A DNA stretch of 64,000 bases from Marinomonas posidonica_A. GTDB lineage: Bacteria; Pseudomonadota; Gammaproteobacteria; Pseudomonadales; Marinomonadaceae. The notes beneath the pieces are model-generated. The model did no database searches, was not told where the DNA came from, and saw only the letters and a program-made list of their open reading frames with translations. The translations under genes and the position numbers were made by a program. Each line of letters starts with the position of its first letter. Position 1 is the first letter of the stretch. Of the stretch, positions 43,211 to 51,904 are shown piece by piece. Location: the NCBI RefSeq assembly GCF_043643765.1, contig NZ_JBHZSP010000010.1, positions 62,001-126,000 on the forward strand. The letters are read 5' to 3'.

Positions 43211-44140
43211 TTACTCAGATTGCACCTGTACTGTTTCTATCGCCAAACGCGCCAACTCATCTGGCTGGAACTTAGCTAAGAAACCGTCTGCTCCTACCTT
43301 CTTCACCATGGCTTCGTTAAAGACGCCACTTAAAGAAGTGTGCAGAAGAATAAATAAGTCCTGCAATCGACTGTCATTTCGAATCGCTGTTGTTAAGGTG
43401 TAACCATCCATCTCCGGCATTTCAATATCTGAAATCACCATGGAGAACTCTTGGGTGACATCCTTACCTTCAGCAACCAAACTCTGTAAAAACTCAAAAG
43501 CTTCTCGACCATCACACAAAACAGTGGTCGCAAAACCGACTTGTTCCATACAACGCTTGATTTGTTTACGAGCTACAGAGGAATCATCCACAATGAGGAT
43601 ATGATGTTTTTTTGCATTCTCTTGAGTATCCGAATCGACAATACCTTCCGAAATATCCTGTCGCATTGGTGCCACTTCAGAGAGAATTTGTTCTACATCA
43701 ATGATCTCAACCATCTCTTTATCGACCTGGCAAACGGCCGTTAAATAATTGTCATTTGATAGACCTTTTGGTGGCGGCTGAATATCACTCCAGTTCATAT
43801 TCACAATACGCTCAACACCACGAACCAAGAACCCCTGAATACGACGGTTATATTCGGTAATGATGACAAAACACTGGCTAATATTTTCAATTGGACTTGC
43901 GCCCGTTGCCAAACCTAAATCCAAAATTGGAATGGTTCCACCACGAATGTGTGCAACACCACGAACCACAGGTGAACTATGAGGCATAGTGGTAAGTTTA
44001 GGACACTGAAGCACTTCCTTTACTTTAAAGACATTGATGCCGTAAATTTGCTTACCATTCAAGCGAAACAGCAACAACTCAAGTCTATTTTCTCCGACCA
44101 GCTGTGTACGTTGATTGACAGTATCTAGAACCCCAGCCAT
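43211..44140 (-). CDS. cheV: Chemotaxis coupling protein CheV
   Basis: CheV couples receptors to CheA through a CheW-like domain and carries a receiver domain for adaptation. The ATG at 44140 lies 5 nt after GGAGG (44146-44150) and gives 309 residues with the family start MAGVLDTVNQRTQ. The CheW domain spans about 18-160 (VVRGVAHIRGGTIPILDL). The REC domain spans about 180-305 with Asp185/Asp186, phospho-acceptor Asp238 (ISDIEMPEMDG) and a Lys near FLAKF. It is divergent from flgA and co-oriented with cheR. Confidence 0.95.
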   Translation of the reverse strand: MAGVLDTVNQRTQLVGENRLELLLFRLNGKQIYGINVFKVKEVLQCPKLTTMPHSSPVVRGVAHIRGGTIPILDLGLATGASPIENISQCFVIITEYNRRIQGFLVRGVERIVNMNWSDIQPPPKGLSNDNYLTAVCQVDKEMVEIIDVEQILSEVAPMRQDISEGIVDSDTQENAKKHHILIVDDSSVARKQIKRCMEQVGFATTVLCDGREAFEFLQSLVAEGKDVTQEFSMVISDIEMPEMDGYTLTTAIRNDSRLQDLFILLHTSLSGVFNEAMVKKVGADGFLAKFQPDELARLAIETVQVQSE

Positions 44141-44187
44141 ATACGCCTCCAAAATGTATAAACTGCATAATGAGGTGACCCCTCAAA

Positions 44188-44231
44188 ATTGTTAAAATGC
44201 ATTCACCAATGATAGAGTGAATATTAACAAT
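44188..44231. promoter_or_regulatory. Composite inverted repeat between cheV and flgA
   Basis: ATTGTTAA (44188-44195) and TTAACAAT (44224-44231) flank a second inverted pair, ATTCAC (44201-44206) and GTGAAT (44217-44222). The arms are asymmetric (5-nt and 1-nt gaps). It is centred between the two divergent genes and may be an operator or a cruciform-forming site. Confidence 0.4.
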
Positions 44232-44276
44232 TTACTAACTTATTCATAACGAAATCATAAACAAAGAGTGCTCATC

Positions 44277-44969
44277 ATGCGAATCTCAAGGCTTTTAATA
44301 GCCTTTATTTGTCTTCAAACACACTTCAGTTACGCTCAAGTGCTCGAAGAAATGGTTAATCGCTTCATTAATCAAGTGGAAATCCCTCGTTTATCCGAGG
44401 TTTACCCCCACGCAACCATTACCATAAAACTTAACAATCTTGCTTCCCTTAAATACTTACCTGACTGCAAAGGCAATCAAATTAGTATTCAAAATCAACG
44501 ACCGGAAGCACGTAAACGAACCAATTACGAAATCAGTTGCCCTGATCCTATTTGGAAATCCTATTTGCCCGCAGTCCAGTCTATTAGCATTCCAGCTATT
44601 CGAGCCATCACACCAATCAATCGTGGTCAGATTATCTCTCAATCCAATACCGACTTAGGTGAAGTAGATATCTCTGATTTAAGAGGTCAGGTTTATACCC
44701 AACAAAAACCACCATATGGACTAATCGCTTCTCGTAATATCCGTATTAATACTTACATCACGGACAATTTAACTCGTTTACCTACCTTAATTAAAAAAGG
44801 CGACGCGATTCAAATCACTGCCAGCAGTGGCACCATTACCGTTCGTATGAATGGTGTCGCGTTAGAAAATGGCGTTAAAGGTCAACAAATACGAGTTAAA
44901 AACGCAAGTTCTGGACGAATTGTATACGCTAAAGTTGTAACTGACAGTGAGGTTCTTGTAAACTATTGA
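44277..44969 (+). CDS. flgA: Flagellar P-ring assembly chaperone FlgA
   Basis: FlgA is a periplasmic chaperone for FlgI polymerisation. The ATG at 44277 gives 230 residues with a signal peptide of about 20 residues (RLLIAFICLQTHFSYA) and AAAGAG 8 nt upstream. A C-terminal SAF/ChapFlgA domain spans about 105-230: ITPINRGQIISQSNTDL, then IKKGDAIQITASSG and GQQIRVKNASSGR. It is divergent from cheV and separated by about 110 nt from flgM, which has its own promoter. Confidence 0.92.
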   Translation: MRISRLLIAFICLQTHFSYAQVLEEMVNRFINQVEIPRLSEVYPHATITIKLNNLASLKYLPDCKGNQISIQNQRPEARKRTNYEISCPDPIWKSYLPAVQSISIPAIRAITPINRGQIISQSNTDLGEVDISDLRGQVYTQQKPPYGLIASRNIRINTYITDNLTRLPTLIKKGDAIQITASSGTITVRMNGVALENGVKGQQIRVKNASSGRIVYAKVVTDSEVLVNY

Positions 44970-45018
44970 GTACAGACAACTCGGCAAATATAAATTTCCT
45001 TTTTCTGAGGTAATTCAT

Positions 45019-45045
45019 TAAAGTTTTCGTAGACCCAGCCGAAAC
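45019..45045 (+). promoter_or_regulatory. Sigma-28 (FliA)-type promoter of flgM
   Basis: TAAAGTTT (45019-45026, 8/8), an 11-nt spacer and GCCGAAAC (45038-45045, 6/8) fit the FliA consensus. It lies 37 nt before flgM and implies the usual autoregulatory loop of sigma-28 and its anti-sigma factor. Confidence 0.78.
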
Positions 45046-45082
45046 CATAGACAGGCAAATCATTTAAGGGCGGAAAAACCCA

Positions 45083-45397
45083 ATGGCAATTCATTTAACA
45101 GGTCTATCAAACCAGGGCACTATAAACAAAAGCGAGCGTGCGCACAAAGACGACGCGGCCGCCAGTGCATCTGAACAAAAAGGCGGTGTGCAAAGTGGTG
45201 GTACACTGGCTGAAGATACCGTTAAACTTAGCGGTACAGCTCAAACACTACAGAATCAACAAGCTAAACTAAACAGTTTACCAGACGTTGATATGGACAA
45301 AGTGGAGCAAATTAAAAACGCCATCGCGGCAGGAGAATACAAGATTGACACCCAAAAGCTTGCCAATAATATGGCTTCTATGGACACGCTATTTTAA
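45083..45397 (+). CDS. flgM: Anti-sigma-28 factor FlgM
   Basis: FlgM holds FliA inactive until the hook is complete, then is exported. It has 104 residues with a polar disordered first half and a conserved C-terminal FliA-binding part: DTVKLSGTAQTLQ, then VEQIKNAIAAGEYKIDTQKLANNM. The position before flgN, and a FliA-type promoter directly upstream, support the call. Other FliA-type promoters in the window would be released by FlgM export. Confidence 0.93.
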   Translation: MAIHLTGLSNQGTINKSERAHKDDAAASASEQKGGVQSGGTLAEDTVKLSGTAQTLQNQQAKLNSLPDVDMDKVEQIKNAIAAGEYKIDTQKLANNMASMDTLF

Positions 45398-45434
45398 TCA
45401 GCGTGCCCTATACAGCCTATAAAGGGCTTACTTT

Positions 45435-45914
45435 ATGATCCCTATCACCCCAATCTTCATCAAAAGCAAAGACATTTTAACAGAACTGTCCCAACTTCTT
45501 GATGAAGAGCGCTCTGCGTACGGCGAACAAGACAGCGAAACCATCATTGCAATAGCCGACAAAAAGCAAGCCTTGCTTGATGAAATGAATGAGCTCAATG
45601 AAAGACGCGTTAAGGTTCTGATTAAATTTGATGTGGTGGATCGTAAAAATCCGACCGAAGCAGAGTTTAAAAGCTGGCTAAAAGTACAAGACAGCTCGAT
45701 GGATGAAGTTCGCTTACTCATGAAAGAGTGCGAAACACTGCTCAAAAGCTGCAAAACGAAAAACAATACGAACGCCCAAATCCTCAACACCTTGCAAAAA
45801 CGCAACAAACACCTATTTGAGCTTTTGCAGGGTCATAGCACCAAAAACAAAGTTTACACGTCACGTGGTTCAACTCGCCCCATCAGCAGTAAACAGACCT
45901 TAGGTCGAGCTTAA
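45435..45914 (+). CDS. flgN: FlgK/FlgL export chaperone FlgN
   Basis: FlgN is the cytosolic chaperone for the junction proteins FlgK and FlgL. It has 159 residues, is almost wholly helical and carries heptad-like patterns (ILTELSQLLDEERSAYG; ADKKQALLDEMNELNERR) ending in a basic tail SSKQTLGRA. It is a poorly conserved family, so the call depends partly on its place 37 nt after flgM. Its clients flgK and flgL are encoded about 12 kb away in this window. Confidence 0.87.
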   Translation: MIPITPIFIKSKDILTELSQLLDEERSAYGEQDSETIIAIADKKQALLDEMNELNERRVKVLIKFDVVDRKNPTEAEFKSWLKVQDSSMDEVRLLMKECETLLKSCKTKNNTNAQILNTLQKRNKHLFELLQGHSTKNKVYTSRGSTRPISSKQTLGRA

Positions 45915-45950
45915 AATCACATATAAATCAAAGTGATAAAGGCTTAGCAT

Positions 45951-45978
45951 TTGTAATTACAAGCTCTTAAGGTATAAA
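45951..45978 (+). promoter_or_regulatory. Sigma-70-type promoter of tRNA-Arg
   Basis: TTGTAA (45951-45956), a 16-nt spacer and TATAAA (45973-45978) precede the tRNA by about 15 nt, suitable for a short leader. Confidence 0.55.
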
Positions 45979-45992
45979 ATACTCACCAATGA

Positions 45993-46068
45993 GTCCTCAT
46001 AGGTAAACAGGATATACCGGCCGCCTCCTAAGCAGCTATTCCAGGTTCGAGTCCTGGTGAGGACGCCA
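45993..46068 (+). tRNA. tRNA-Arg (anticodon CCT)
   Basis: A 76-nt cloverleaf with encoded CCA. The acceptor arm pairs GTCCTCA with TGAGGAC, the D arm is GGTA/TACC, and the T arm pairs CCAGG with CCTGG around TTCGAGT. The anticodon loop CTCCTAA gives CCT, decoding the rare AGG codon; overall similarity to E. coli argW is evident. The anticodon stem GCCGC/GCAGC contains one C-A mismatch (29-41). It lies alone between flgN and the convergent osmC-type gene. Confidence 0.92.
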
Positions 46069-46092
46069 TCAACACTAAAACGAGCTCTTGGC

Positions 46093-46121
46093 CAAAAAAA
46101 AGAGCTTCTCAGCCCTTTTTC
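46093..46121 (-). terminator. Hairpin terminator after OsmC-family gene
   Basis: On the minus strand AAAAAGGGCT pairs with AGCTCTTTTT around a GAGA loop (one G-T pair), followed by TTT. The + strand version has one mismatch and may help end the tRNA transcript. Confidence 0.5.
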
Positions 46122-46142
46122 ATACTCTTCCTAAATCACCAA

Positions 46143-46550
46143 CTAATCGACTTCAACAACCTCAAAGCTGTGGACAATCTTCACGCCACCACGCTCTAAC
46201 ATTAATGATGCTGAACAATACTCTTCAGCCGATAACTTCACCGCCCTAGCGACAACATTTTCTTTTAACTTGCGTCCTGTGACCACAAAATGCACTCGAA
46301 TTTCAGTAAATACAGCAGGGACTGAATCTGCACGATCCGCATCAATTTGCGCCACACAGGACACAACATCTTGTCGCGACTTCTTCAAGATGCCAACCAC
46401 ATCATAAGAAGTACAGCCGCCCAATCCAGCTAAAATCAACTCCATCGGGCGAGGGCCAGCTACTTGATTGCCATCGATTTCAACGTTAAACCCTGATCCC
46501 GTCTCAGCGGTAAAATGGACGTCTTCTTGCCAACTCACATTCGTTTTCAT
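46143..46550 (-). CDS. OsmC/Ohr-family protein, YhfA-like
   Basis: A 135-residue cytosolic protein of the OsmC superfamily, whose characterised members reduce organic hydroperoxides through two cysteines. Both are present: LGGCTSYD near Cys47 and EEYCSASLML near Cys112. The MELILAGLGGCTSYDVVGILKKSRQD stretch resembles E. coli YhfA. The ATG at 46550 follows AAGG. It lies 38 nt after trpC on the same strand with no visible terminator, so it may be read through from the trp genes, though a functional link is not evident. Confidence 0.87.
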   Translation of the reverse strand: MKTNVSWQEDVHFTAETGSGFNVEIDGNQVAGPRPMELILAGLGGCTSYDVVGILKKSRQDVVSCVAQIDADRADSVPAVFTEIRVHFVVTGRKLKENVVARAVKLSAEEYCSASLMLERGGVKIVHSFEVVEVD

Positions 46551-46588
46551 ATACAACCTTATTTCTTATCAATACGACTGATAGCCTG

Positions 46589-47404
46589 TTAACGCTGAAA
46601 CAGCTCAGCCAACTTCTCACCTGGATCATCAGCACGCATAAACGCTTCACCAACAAGAAAAGCATGAATTTCATGATTACGCATTAAAGCCACATCTTCT
46701 TGAGTATGGATGCCACTTTCCGTAACAATCAGTTTCTCTTTTGGCACACTCTTCATAAGCTCAAAAGTATGGTCTAAGCTAAGCTCAAACGTATGCAAGT
46801 CTCGATTATTAATGCCTAACAATTCTGTCTCTGTGTATTCTAATGCTAAGTCTAATTCAGCTCGATTGTGAACCTCGACCAACACGTCCATCCCCAAGTC
46901 TCTGGCCATTAAATCTAAGGCTCTTAGCTTTTCACCTGACAAGCATGCTGCAATCAATAAAATACAGTCTGCGCCAATGGATCTGGCTTCAATCACTTGA
47001 TATTCATCAATCATAAAGTCTTTGCGAATTACAGGTAACTGGCAAGCTGAACGCGCTTCCACCAGATAATCTTCATGGCCCTGAAAAAAGTCTTTATCCG
47101 TCAGCACAGATAGACACGCAGCACCTGCTCTTTCATACGACTTAGCAATCTCGCCAGGATAAAAAGGCTCTCGCAAAATACCTTTACTCGGTGACGCCTG
47201 TTTAATTTCGGCGATAACACCTGCTTTGCCCATAGCAACTTGATGCTTGAGCGCTTGTGCAAAACCGCGCGGAGCATTGTGTACATTGGCAACAGAAGCT
47301 GCCACTTCTAAATTTCTGTACGGTGTATGCGCTTTTCTTTGCGTAATCTCTTCAAATTTACGCGCGACAATTTTCTTCAAAATAGTGGGGGTTTCCACTT
47401 GCAT
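46589..47404 (-). CDS. trpC: Indole-3-glycerol phosphate synthase
   Basis: TrpC closes the indole ring in tryptophan synthesis. It is a monofunctional enzyme of 271 residues, without a fused TrpF domain. TIM-barrel motifs include IAEIKQASPSKG (catalytic Lys), FFQGHEDYL, VIRKDFMIDEYQ and GINNRDLHTFE, with VTESGI near the end. The ATG at 47404 matches the family N-terminus; a TTG two codons upstream lies closer to AGGAG and cannot be excluded. It lies 19 nt after trpD. Confidence 0.95.
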   Translation of the reverse strand: MQVETPTILKKIVARKFEEITQRKAHTPYRNLEVAASVANVHNAPRGFAQALKHQVAMGKAGVIAEIKQASPSKGILREPFYPGEIAKSYERAGAACLSVLTDKDFFQGHEDYLVEARSACQLPVIRKDFMIDEYQVIEARSIGADCILLIAACLSGEKLRALDLMARDLGMDVLVEVHNRAELDLALEYTETELLGINNRDLHTFELSLDHTFELMKSVPKEKLIVTESGIHTQEDVALMRNHEIHAFLVGEAFMRADDPGEKLAELFQR

Positions 47405-47423
47405 AACCAAGTCACTCCTATTT

Positions 47424-48461
47424 CTATGCGTTAGGTGCCATAAAGCAGCGCGTAAAGCTCGCCAATTCAGACATTTTCACTTTTGCTGTTCCGCCACCGA
47501 TAACATCTTCAGCAATATTTACCCCTTCGGCCAATGAGTCAGCTATACCAGCAACATAAATGGCGGCTCCAGCATTTAATGCTACGATATCACGGGCTGG
47601 GTTTATTTTTCCCTTTCCCTCTAACGCCAACTTAATCAAAGACAAGCTTTGATCGGCGTCGTAAGCCTGTATGCCCTCTGTGGACTGCAGAGGAATATTA
47701 AAATCCTCAGGCGAAATACGATATTCTTTAATGTCACCGTCTTTCAGCTCCGCCACATAAGTAGGCGCCGCAATACTGATTTCATCTAAACCATCTTCAG
47801 AATGGACTACCATAACATGCTCGCTGCCCAAGGCTTTTAACACTTCCGCTATAGGTCGAACCCACTTTTGATGAAAAACGCCCATCACCTGACGCTTGGC
47901 ATTAGCCGGATTGGTTAAGGGACCTAACAAATTAAAAATGGTTCTTGTTGCCATCTCTTTACGAGGCCCAACTGCGTACTTCATCGCCGCATGATGATTC
48001 GGCGCAAACATAAAGCCTAAGCCGATTTCTTCTACACAACGACACACTTGCTCAGCGTCTAGCCCTAAAAAGATACCTGCTTGCTCAAGGACATCCGCGC
48101 TACCGGATTTAGACGATACGGAACGACCACCATGTTTCGCGACCTTACCACCAGCCGCGGCGACAACAAAGGCCGATGCAGTAGAAACATTAAATAAATT
48201 GCCGCCATCCCCACCAGTACCACAGGTATCCACAATGTCTTCAATCGGCAAGCTAACTTTACTGGAAAGTTCACGCATGACGCGCGCAGCTGCCGTAATT
48301 TCTTCGACTGTTTCACCTTTCATGCGCAACGCAATTAAAAAACCACCGATCTGAGCTGGCGTCGCCTTGCCGGTCATAATATCTGTCATCACAGATTGCA
48401 TGTCTTCTGTTGACAGATTTTGATGCTCCACAACAGCTGCAATTGCTTTTTGGATCTCCAC
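47424..48461 (-). CDS. trpD: Anthranilate phosphoribosyltransferase
   Basis: TrpD joins anthranilate to PRPP. It has 345 residues, a standalone enzyme. The PRPP-binding motif DTCGTGGDGGNLFNVST is near 78-94, with KHGGRSVSSKSGSADVLEQ and a later MGVFHQKWVRPIAEVL. The GTG start at 48461 follows AGGAGAG by 7 nt. It lies 9 nt after trpG and is part of the trpG-trpD-trpC unit. Confidence 0.96.
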   Translation of the reverse strand: MEIQKAIAAVVEHQNLSTEDMQSVMTDIMTGKATPAQIGGFLIALRMKGETVEEITAAARVMRELSSKVSLPIEDIVDTCGTGGDGGNLFNVSTASAFVVAAAGGKVAKHGGRSVSSKSGSADVLEQAGIFLGLDAEQVCRCVEEIGLGFMFAPNHHAAMKYAVGPRKEMATRTIFNLLGPLTNPANAKRQVMGVFHQKWVRPIAEVLKALGSEHVMVVHSEDGLDEISIAAPTYVAELKDGDIKEYRISPEDFNIPLQSTEGIQAYDADQSLSLIKLALEGKGKINPARDIVALNAGAAIYVAGIADSLAEGVNIAEDVIGGGTAKVKMSELASFTRCFMAPNA

Positions 48462-48470
48462 CAGTCTCTC

Positions 48471-49049
48471 CTATCGTTTTAAAAAGTTAGCTAACAAGGC
48501 ATGCCCTGCCTCTGTCAGAATAGACTCAGGGTGAAATTGCACCCCTTCAATATCATATACTTTATGACGCAGGCCCATGATTTCATCATGCTTTCCTTCA
48601 TCATCTTGATTCCAAGCCGTCACCTCTAAGCAATCAGGTAAACTCTCTTGTTCGACCACAAGCGAATGGTAACGCGTCGCTGTTTGGGGGTTAGGTAAAC
48701 CTACAAACACACCTTCATTAAAGTGATGTATTAAAGATGTTTTTCCATGCATGACATTTTTAGCACGAATCACATTACCGCCAAAGGCCTGAGCAATACT
48801 TTGATGACCTAAGCAAATACCTAAAATGGGCATTTTACCGGCAAATGCCTTAATTGCCTCGATCGAAACACCCGCTTCATTTGGCGTGCAAGGGCCAGGG
48901 GAAATGACCAGATGAGTTGGTGACAAGCGCTCAATCTCTGCAATGGAGATCTGATTATTTCGATACACCACCACATCTGCCCCTAACTCACTAAAATATT
49001 GCACTAGGTTGTAGGTAAAAGAATCGTAATTATCTATGACTAACAACAT
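48471..49049 (-). CDS. trpG: Anthranilate synthase glutamine amidotransferase subunit
   Basis: TrpG supplies ammonia from glutamine to the TrpE subunit; in some bacteria it also serves PabB. It has 192 residues from the ATG at 49049 (MLLVIDNYDSFTYN); the longer upstream frame is not conserved. The catalytic triad is visible as Cys in GICLGHQ and His/Glu in QFHPES. It heads trpGDC and is divergent from mgtE. The 272-nt upstream region contains a weak AATGCC/GGCATT hairpin but no tandem Trp codons that would indicate a classic attenuator. trpE is not adjacent. Confidence 0.93.
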   Translation of the reverse strand: MLLVIDNYDSFTYNLVQYFSELGADVVVYRNNQISIAEIERLSPTHLVISPGPCTPNEAGVSIEAIKAFAGKMPILGICLGHQSIAQAFGGNVIRAKNVMHGKTSLIHHFNEGVFVGLPNPQTATRYHSLVVEQESLPDCLEVTAWNQDDEGKHDEIMGLRHKVYDIEGVQFHPESILTEAGHALLANFLKR

Positions 49050-49321
49050 TTTTAAAATAAGGCCCAAAGCGAACAAAATGCCCAATCGGAAACGGCATTC
49101 AAAAGGCTAAATTCTACACTTAAGCGAGCAAGCTGTCTCCTGCTAGACGAACTCAAAAAGCATAAACAGGCTACCTTCAGTTCGTTACTCCTTTAAACAA
49201 CGTCATAAATACCTAAGCAATGAAATAATATCTTGCAAAAACAAAGCCTTGTTTGATAATCCCAAATGAATACCGCACACTAACGGATAATTCTCTCAAC
49301 CAGAATCTGTAAGGGCCTCTA

Positions 49322-50653
49322 ATGCAAAGTCAAGTTACTCAGTTAATTGAACATTTGATTCATGACGAGCACTCGCCCAACTCGATCAGCCAAATGATGT
49401 CTGAATTCAGTCCTGATGATATCGCTCTTGCTCTGGAATCCATTCCGTTAGACCAAAGAAGACAAGCTTGGGAGAACATCAAACAAGCCAATCGCTTAGA
49501 TATTTTGGTGGAAATGCGTGGCGAATCTCGACAATTACTACTGAAAGAATTGGACGACAATGAAATTGAGAACCTGTTTGCCGATGTCGATGCCGCAGGC
49601 CTGTTAGAAATTACCGACTCATTGCCAGACCGCCTGGTTGATCTTGCGCTAAAGCAAATGGACAACAAACAGCGTGAATATTACCAACAAGGTATTGTTT
49701 ACGAAGACGACATTGTTGGCCGCTGGATAGATCATGAACTGTTAATCGCTTCTCAGTCTATTCGAGTAGCAGAAGCAATACGATTGTTAAAAAAGACCAC
49801 CCCCAACTACACAGACATGATTTATCTGGTGAACCGAACCGGACGCTGGGTGGGTTGTGTCAAATTCGACAAATTGTTTAAGGCGCATGAACATGAGCCC
49901 ATCTCGAATCTAATTGATGAAGAATGCTCTGTTATTCAAGCAGACGCGACCTTATCGAAAGCGGCTGAACAACTCGAAAAATCGACCTTATCAGCGCTCC
50001 CCGTTGTCGACAACAACCTCATATTATTAGGTCGTTTCCATGCTGGCCTAGCGTTAGAAACCCTGCGCCTTGAAAATGAAGCGCAACACATGTCTACCGC
50101 GGGTTTAAATGAAGAATCAGACCTATTTGCTCCGGTCAAACGCAGTGCTGCAACTCGCGGGATTTGGCTGGGCATTAATTTATTGACCGCTTTTCTTGCA
50201 TCTGCCTTCATTGGTTTATTTGAAGCAACACTACAACAAGTGGTCGCTTTGGCCGTATTAATGCCTGTTGTCGCCTCAATGGGCGGCATTGCTGGCAGTC
50301 AAACACTCACCTTGATTGTGCGAGGTTTGGCGCTTGGGCAAATAACACGGAGCAATTTAAAGTCTTTACTAAGCAAAGAGTTAAAGGTGGGGTGGCTAAA
50401 TGGCATTGTCTGGGCCATCATCATCGGCCTAGTAACCTATTGGTGGTTTAACAACTCGATGCTAGGAGCCGTGATCGGACTAGCAATTATTGTCAATATT
50501 TTGATGGCGGCCCTATCTGGGGTTTTAATCCCTGTCTTACTCGACAAATTGCGTATTGACCCAGCTCTATCAGGCTCAGTGATACTCACCACAGTCACGG
50601 ACTGCGCAGGCTTTGTGGCTTTTTTAGGTTTGGGTACCTTACTTCTTCTATAA
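49322..50653 (+). CDS. mgtE: Magnesium transporter MgtE
   Basis: MgtE is a dimeric Mg2+ channel of the inner membrane, gated by intracellular Mg2+. It has 443 residues: the acidic N domain (about 20-125), a CBS pair (about 130-250) and five hydrophobic segments (about 270-443). PVVASMGGIAGSQTLTL and TTVTDCAGF are the conserved pore-lining motifs. AAGGG lies 6 nt before the ATG. It is followed after 33 nt by a MscS-type channel gene, suggesting co-transcription of two ion channels. Confidence 0.95.
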   Translation: MQSQVTQLIEHLIHDEHSPNSISQMMSEFSPDDIALALESIPLDQRRQAWENIKQANRLDILVEMRGESRQLLLKELDDNEIENLFADVDAAGLLEITDSLPDRLVDLALKQMDNKQREYYQQGIVYEDDIVGRWIDHELLIASQSIRVAEAIRLLKKTTPNYTDMIYLVNRTGRWVGCVKFDKLFKAHEHEPISNLIDEECSVIQADATLSKAAEQLEKSTLSALPVVDNNLILLGRFHAGLALETLRLENEAQHMSTAGLNEESDLFAPVKRSAATRGIWLGINLLTAFLASAFIGLFEATLQQVVALAVLMPVVASMGGIAGSQTLTLIVRGLALGQITRSNLKSLLSKELKVGWLNGIVWAIIIGLVTYWWFNNSMLGAVIGLAIIVNILMAALSGVLIPVLLDKLRIDPALSGSVILTTVTDCAGFVAFLGLGTLLLL

Positions 50654-50686
50654 ACCCTATTACATTCATCAATACAGAGAGATTTT

Positions 50687-51820
50687 ATGAACTGGGAAAC
50701 AATGCAAACTCACTTCGGCCTAGGTGACACCGAAATGCACTGGGTCGTCAGAGTCTTTTTGGTAGTCTTAGGCACGCTAATCGTTAACTTTATTGCCAGC
50801 CGTTTGTTGAGTCGCTTGAACACACAATTAGAACGTACCAAGACCCCTTGGGACAATGTGTTGGTGATTGCCGCTCAAAAACCCATTGGGGTATTTATCT
50901 GGCTAGTTGGATTAAGCATCGCTGCGGAAATCTCTGGCACCAACATTGACCCTGGACTGTCTTCTCTAATTGACTCCATTAGAGAAGTGGGCGTTATTGT
51001 TATATTAACTTGGTTTATTTTGCGCTGTATTTCTCAAAGTGAGAAAGCCGTAACCAGTTCTAGTAAGGTAAAAACCAAGGTGGATTACACCACGGCAGGC
51101 GCCATCAGTAAGCTACTGAGAGCCTCCGTTATCATTACGTCTGCTCTGGTTGTCTTACAAACTTTAGGCTACAGCATTTCTGGTGTCTTAGCGTTTGGTG
51201 GTATCGGTGGTATTGCGGTCGGCTTTGCCGCGAAAGATTTATTGGCTAACTTTTTTGGTGGGCTCATGGTCTACCTAGATCGACCTTTCGCTATTGGTGA
51301 CTGGATACGTTCACCCGATCAAAATATAGAGGGGACCGTTGAACACATTGGTTGGCGTCAAACCCGTATTCGCACCTTTGAAAAACGTCCCTTATACGTT
51401 CCAAACTCAACTTTTTCATTGATTTCGGTTGAAAACCCATCGCGTATGACACACAGACGCATTAATGAAACCATCGGCGTGCGCTACTCTGATTTCAGCA
51501 TTCTGCCTGACATACTAAAAGACATTAAAGAGATGGTGGCAAATCATGAGGACTTAGACACGCAACAAGTGTATATGGTGAATTTCAACCAATTTGGTCC
51601 GTCTTCCCTCGATTTCTTTATTTATACCTATACCAAAACAGTCGATTGGCGAACCTATCATAACGTCAAGCAAGATGTTCTTTTCAAAGCGATGAAGATT
51701 ATTGAAGATCATGGCGCAGAAGTGGCTTTCCCAACGCAAACACTGCATTTTGGTGACGATGGTCAAATTCATTTTGCTAATAATGAATCCGCATCCAACC
51801 AATCAACGCCCAACAAATAA
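50687..51820 (+). CDS. MscS-family mechanosensitive ion channel
   Basis: A 377-residue inner-membrane channel that opens under membrane tension to release solutes. Four hydrophobic segments lie in the first about 200 residues. The pore helix and gate region reads FGGIGGIAVGFAAKDLLANFFGG (about 165-187), then the beta domain VYLDRPFAIGDWI and a mixed alpha/beta C-terminal vestibule. An extra pair of membrane helices before the MscS core places it in a mid-sized MscS subfamily such as YnaI-like. It lies 33 nt after mgtE and before a strong bidirectional terminator. Confidence 0.9.
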   Translation: MNWETMQTHFGLGDTEMHWVVRVFLVVLGTLIVNFIASRLLSRLNTQLERTKTPWDNVLVIAAQKPIGVFIWLVGLSIAAEISGTNIDPGLSSLIDSIREVGVIVILTWFILRCISQSEKAVTSSSKVKTKVDYTTAGAISKLLRASVIITSALVVLQTLGYSISGVLAFGGIGGIAVGFAAKDLLANFFGGLMVYLDRPFAIGDWIRSPDQNIEGTVEHIGWRQTRIRTFEKRPLYVPNSTFSLISVENPSRMTHRRINETIGVRYSDFSILPDILKDIKEMVANHEDLDTQQVYMVNFNQFGPSSLDFFIYTYTKTVDWRTYHNVKQDVLFKAMKIIEDHGAEVAFPTQTLHFGDDGQIHFANNESASNQSTPNK

Positions 51821-51833
51821 GACTCATGTCCAT

Positions 51834-51877
51834 AAAAAAACGGCCAAGCTTGATGACACCTCCAAGCTTGGCCGTTT
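51834..51877. terminator. Bidirectional terminator between mscS-type gene and gph
   Basis: A perfect 12-bp stem, CGGCCAAGCTTG (51841-51852) with CAAGCTTGGCCG (51863-51874), has TTT on the + side and seven T residues on the minus side. It can end both convergent transcripts. Confidence 0.88.
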
Positions 51878-51904
51878 CTAGCATTTCAAGTAATGCCATT
51901 GCCG

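Noticed and set aside
49050..49321. Possible tryptophan attenuator before trpG
   Set aside because: No short leader frame with tandem Trp codons and only a weak 6-bp hairpin (AATGCC/GGCATT).
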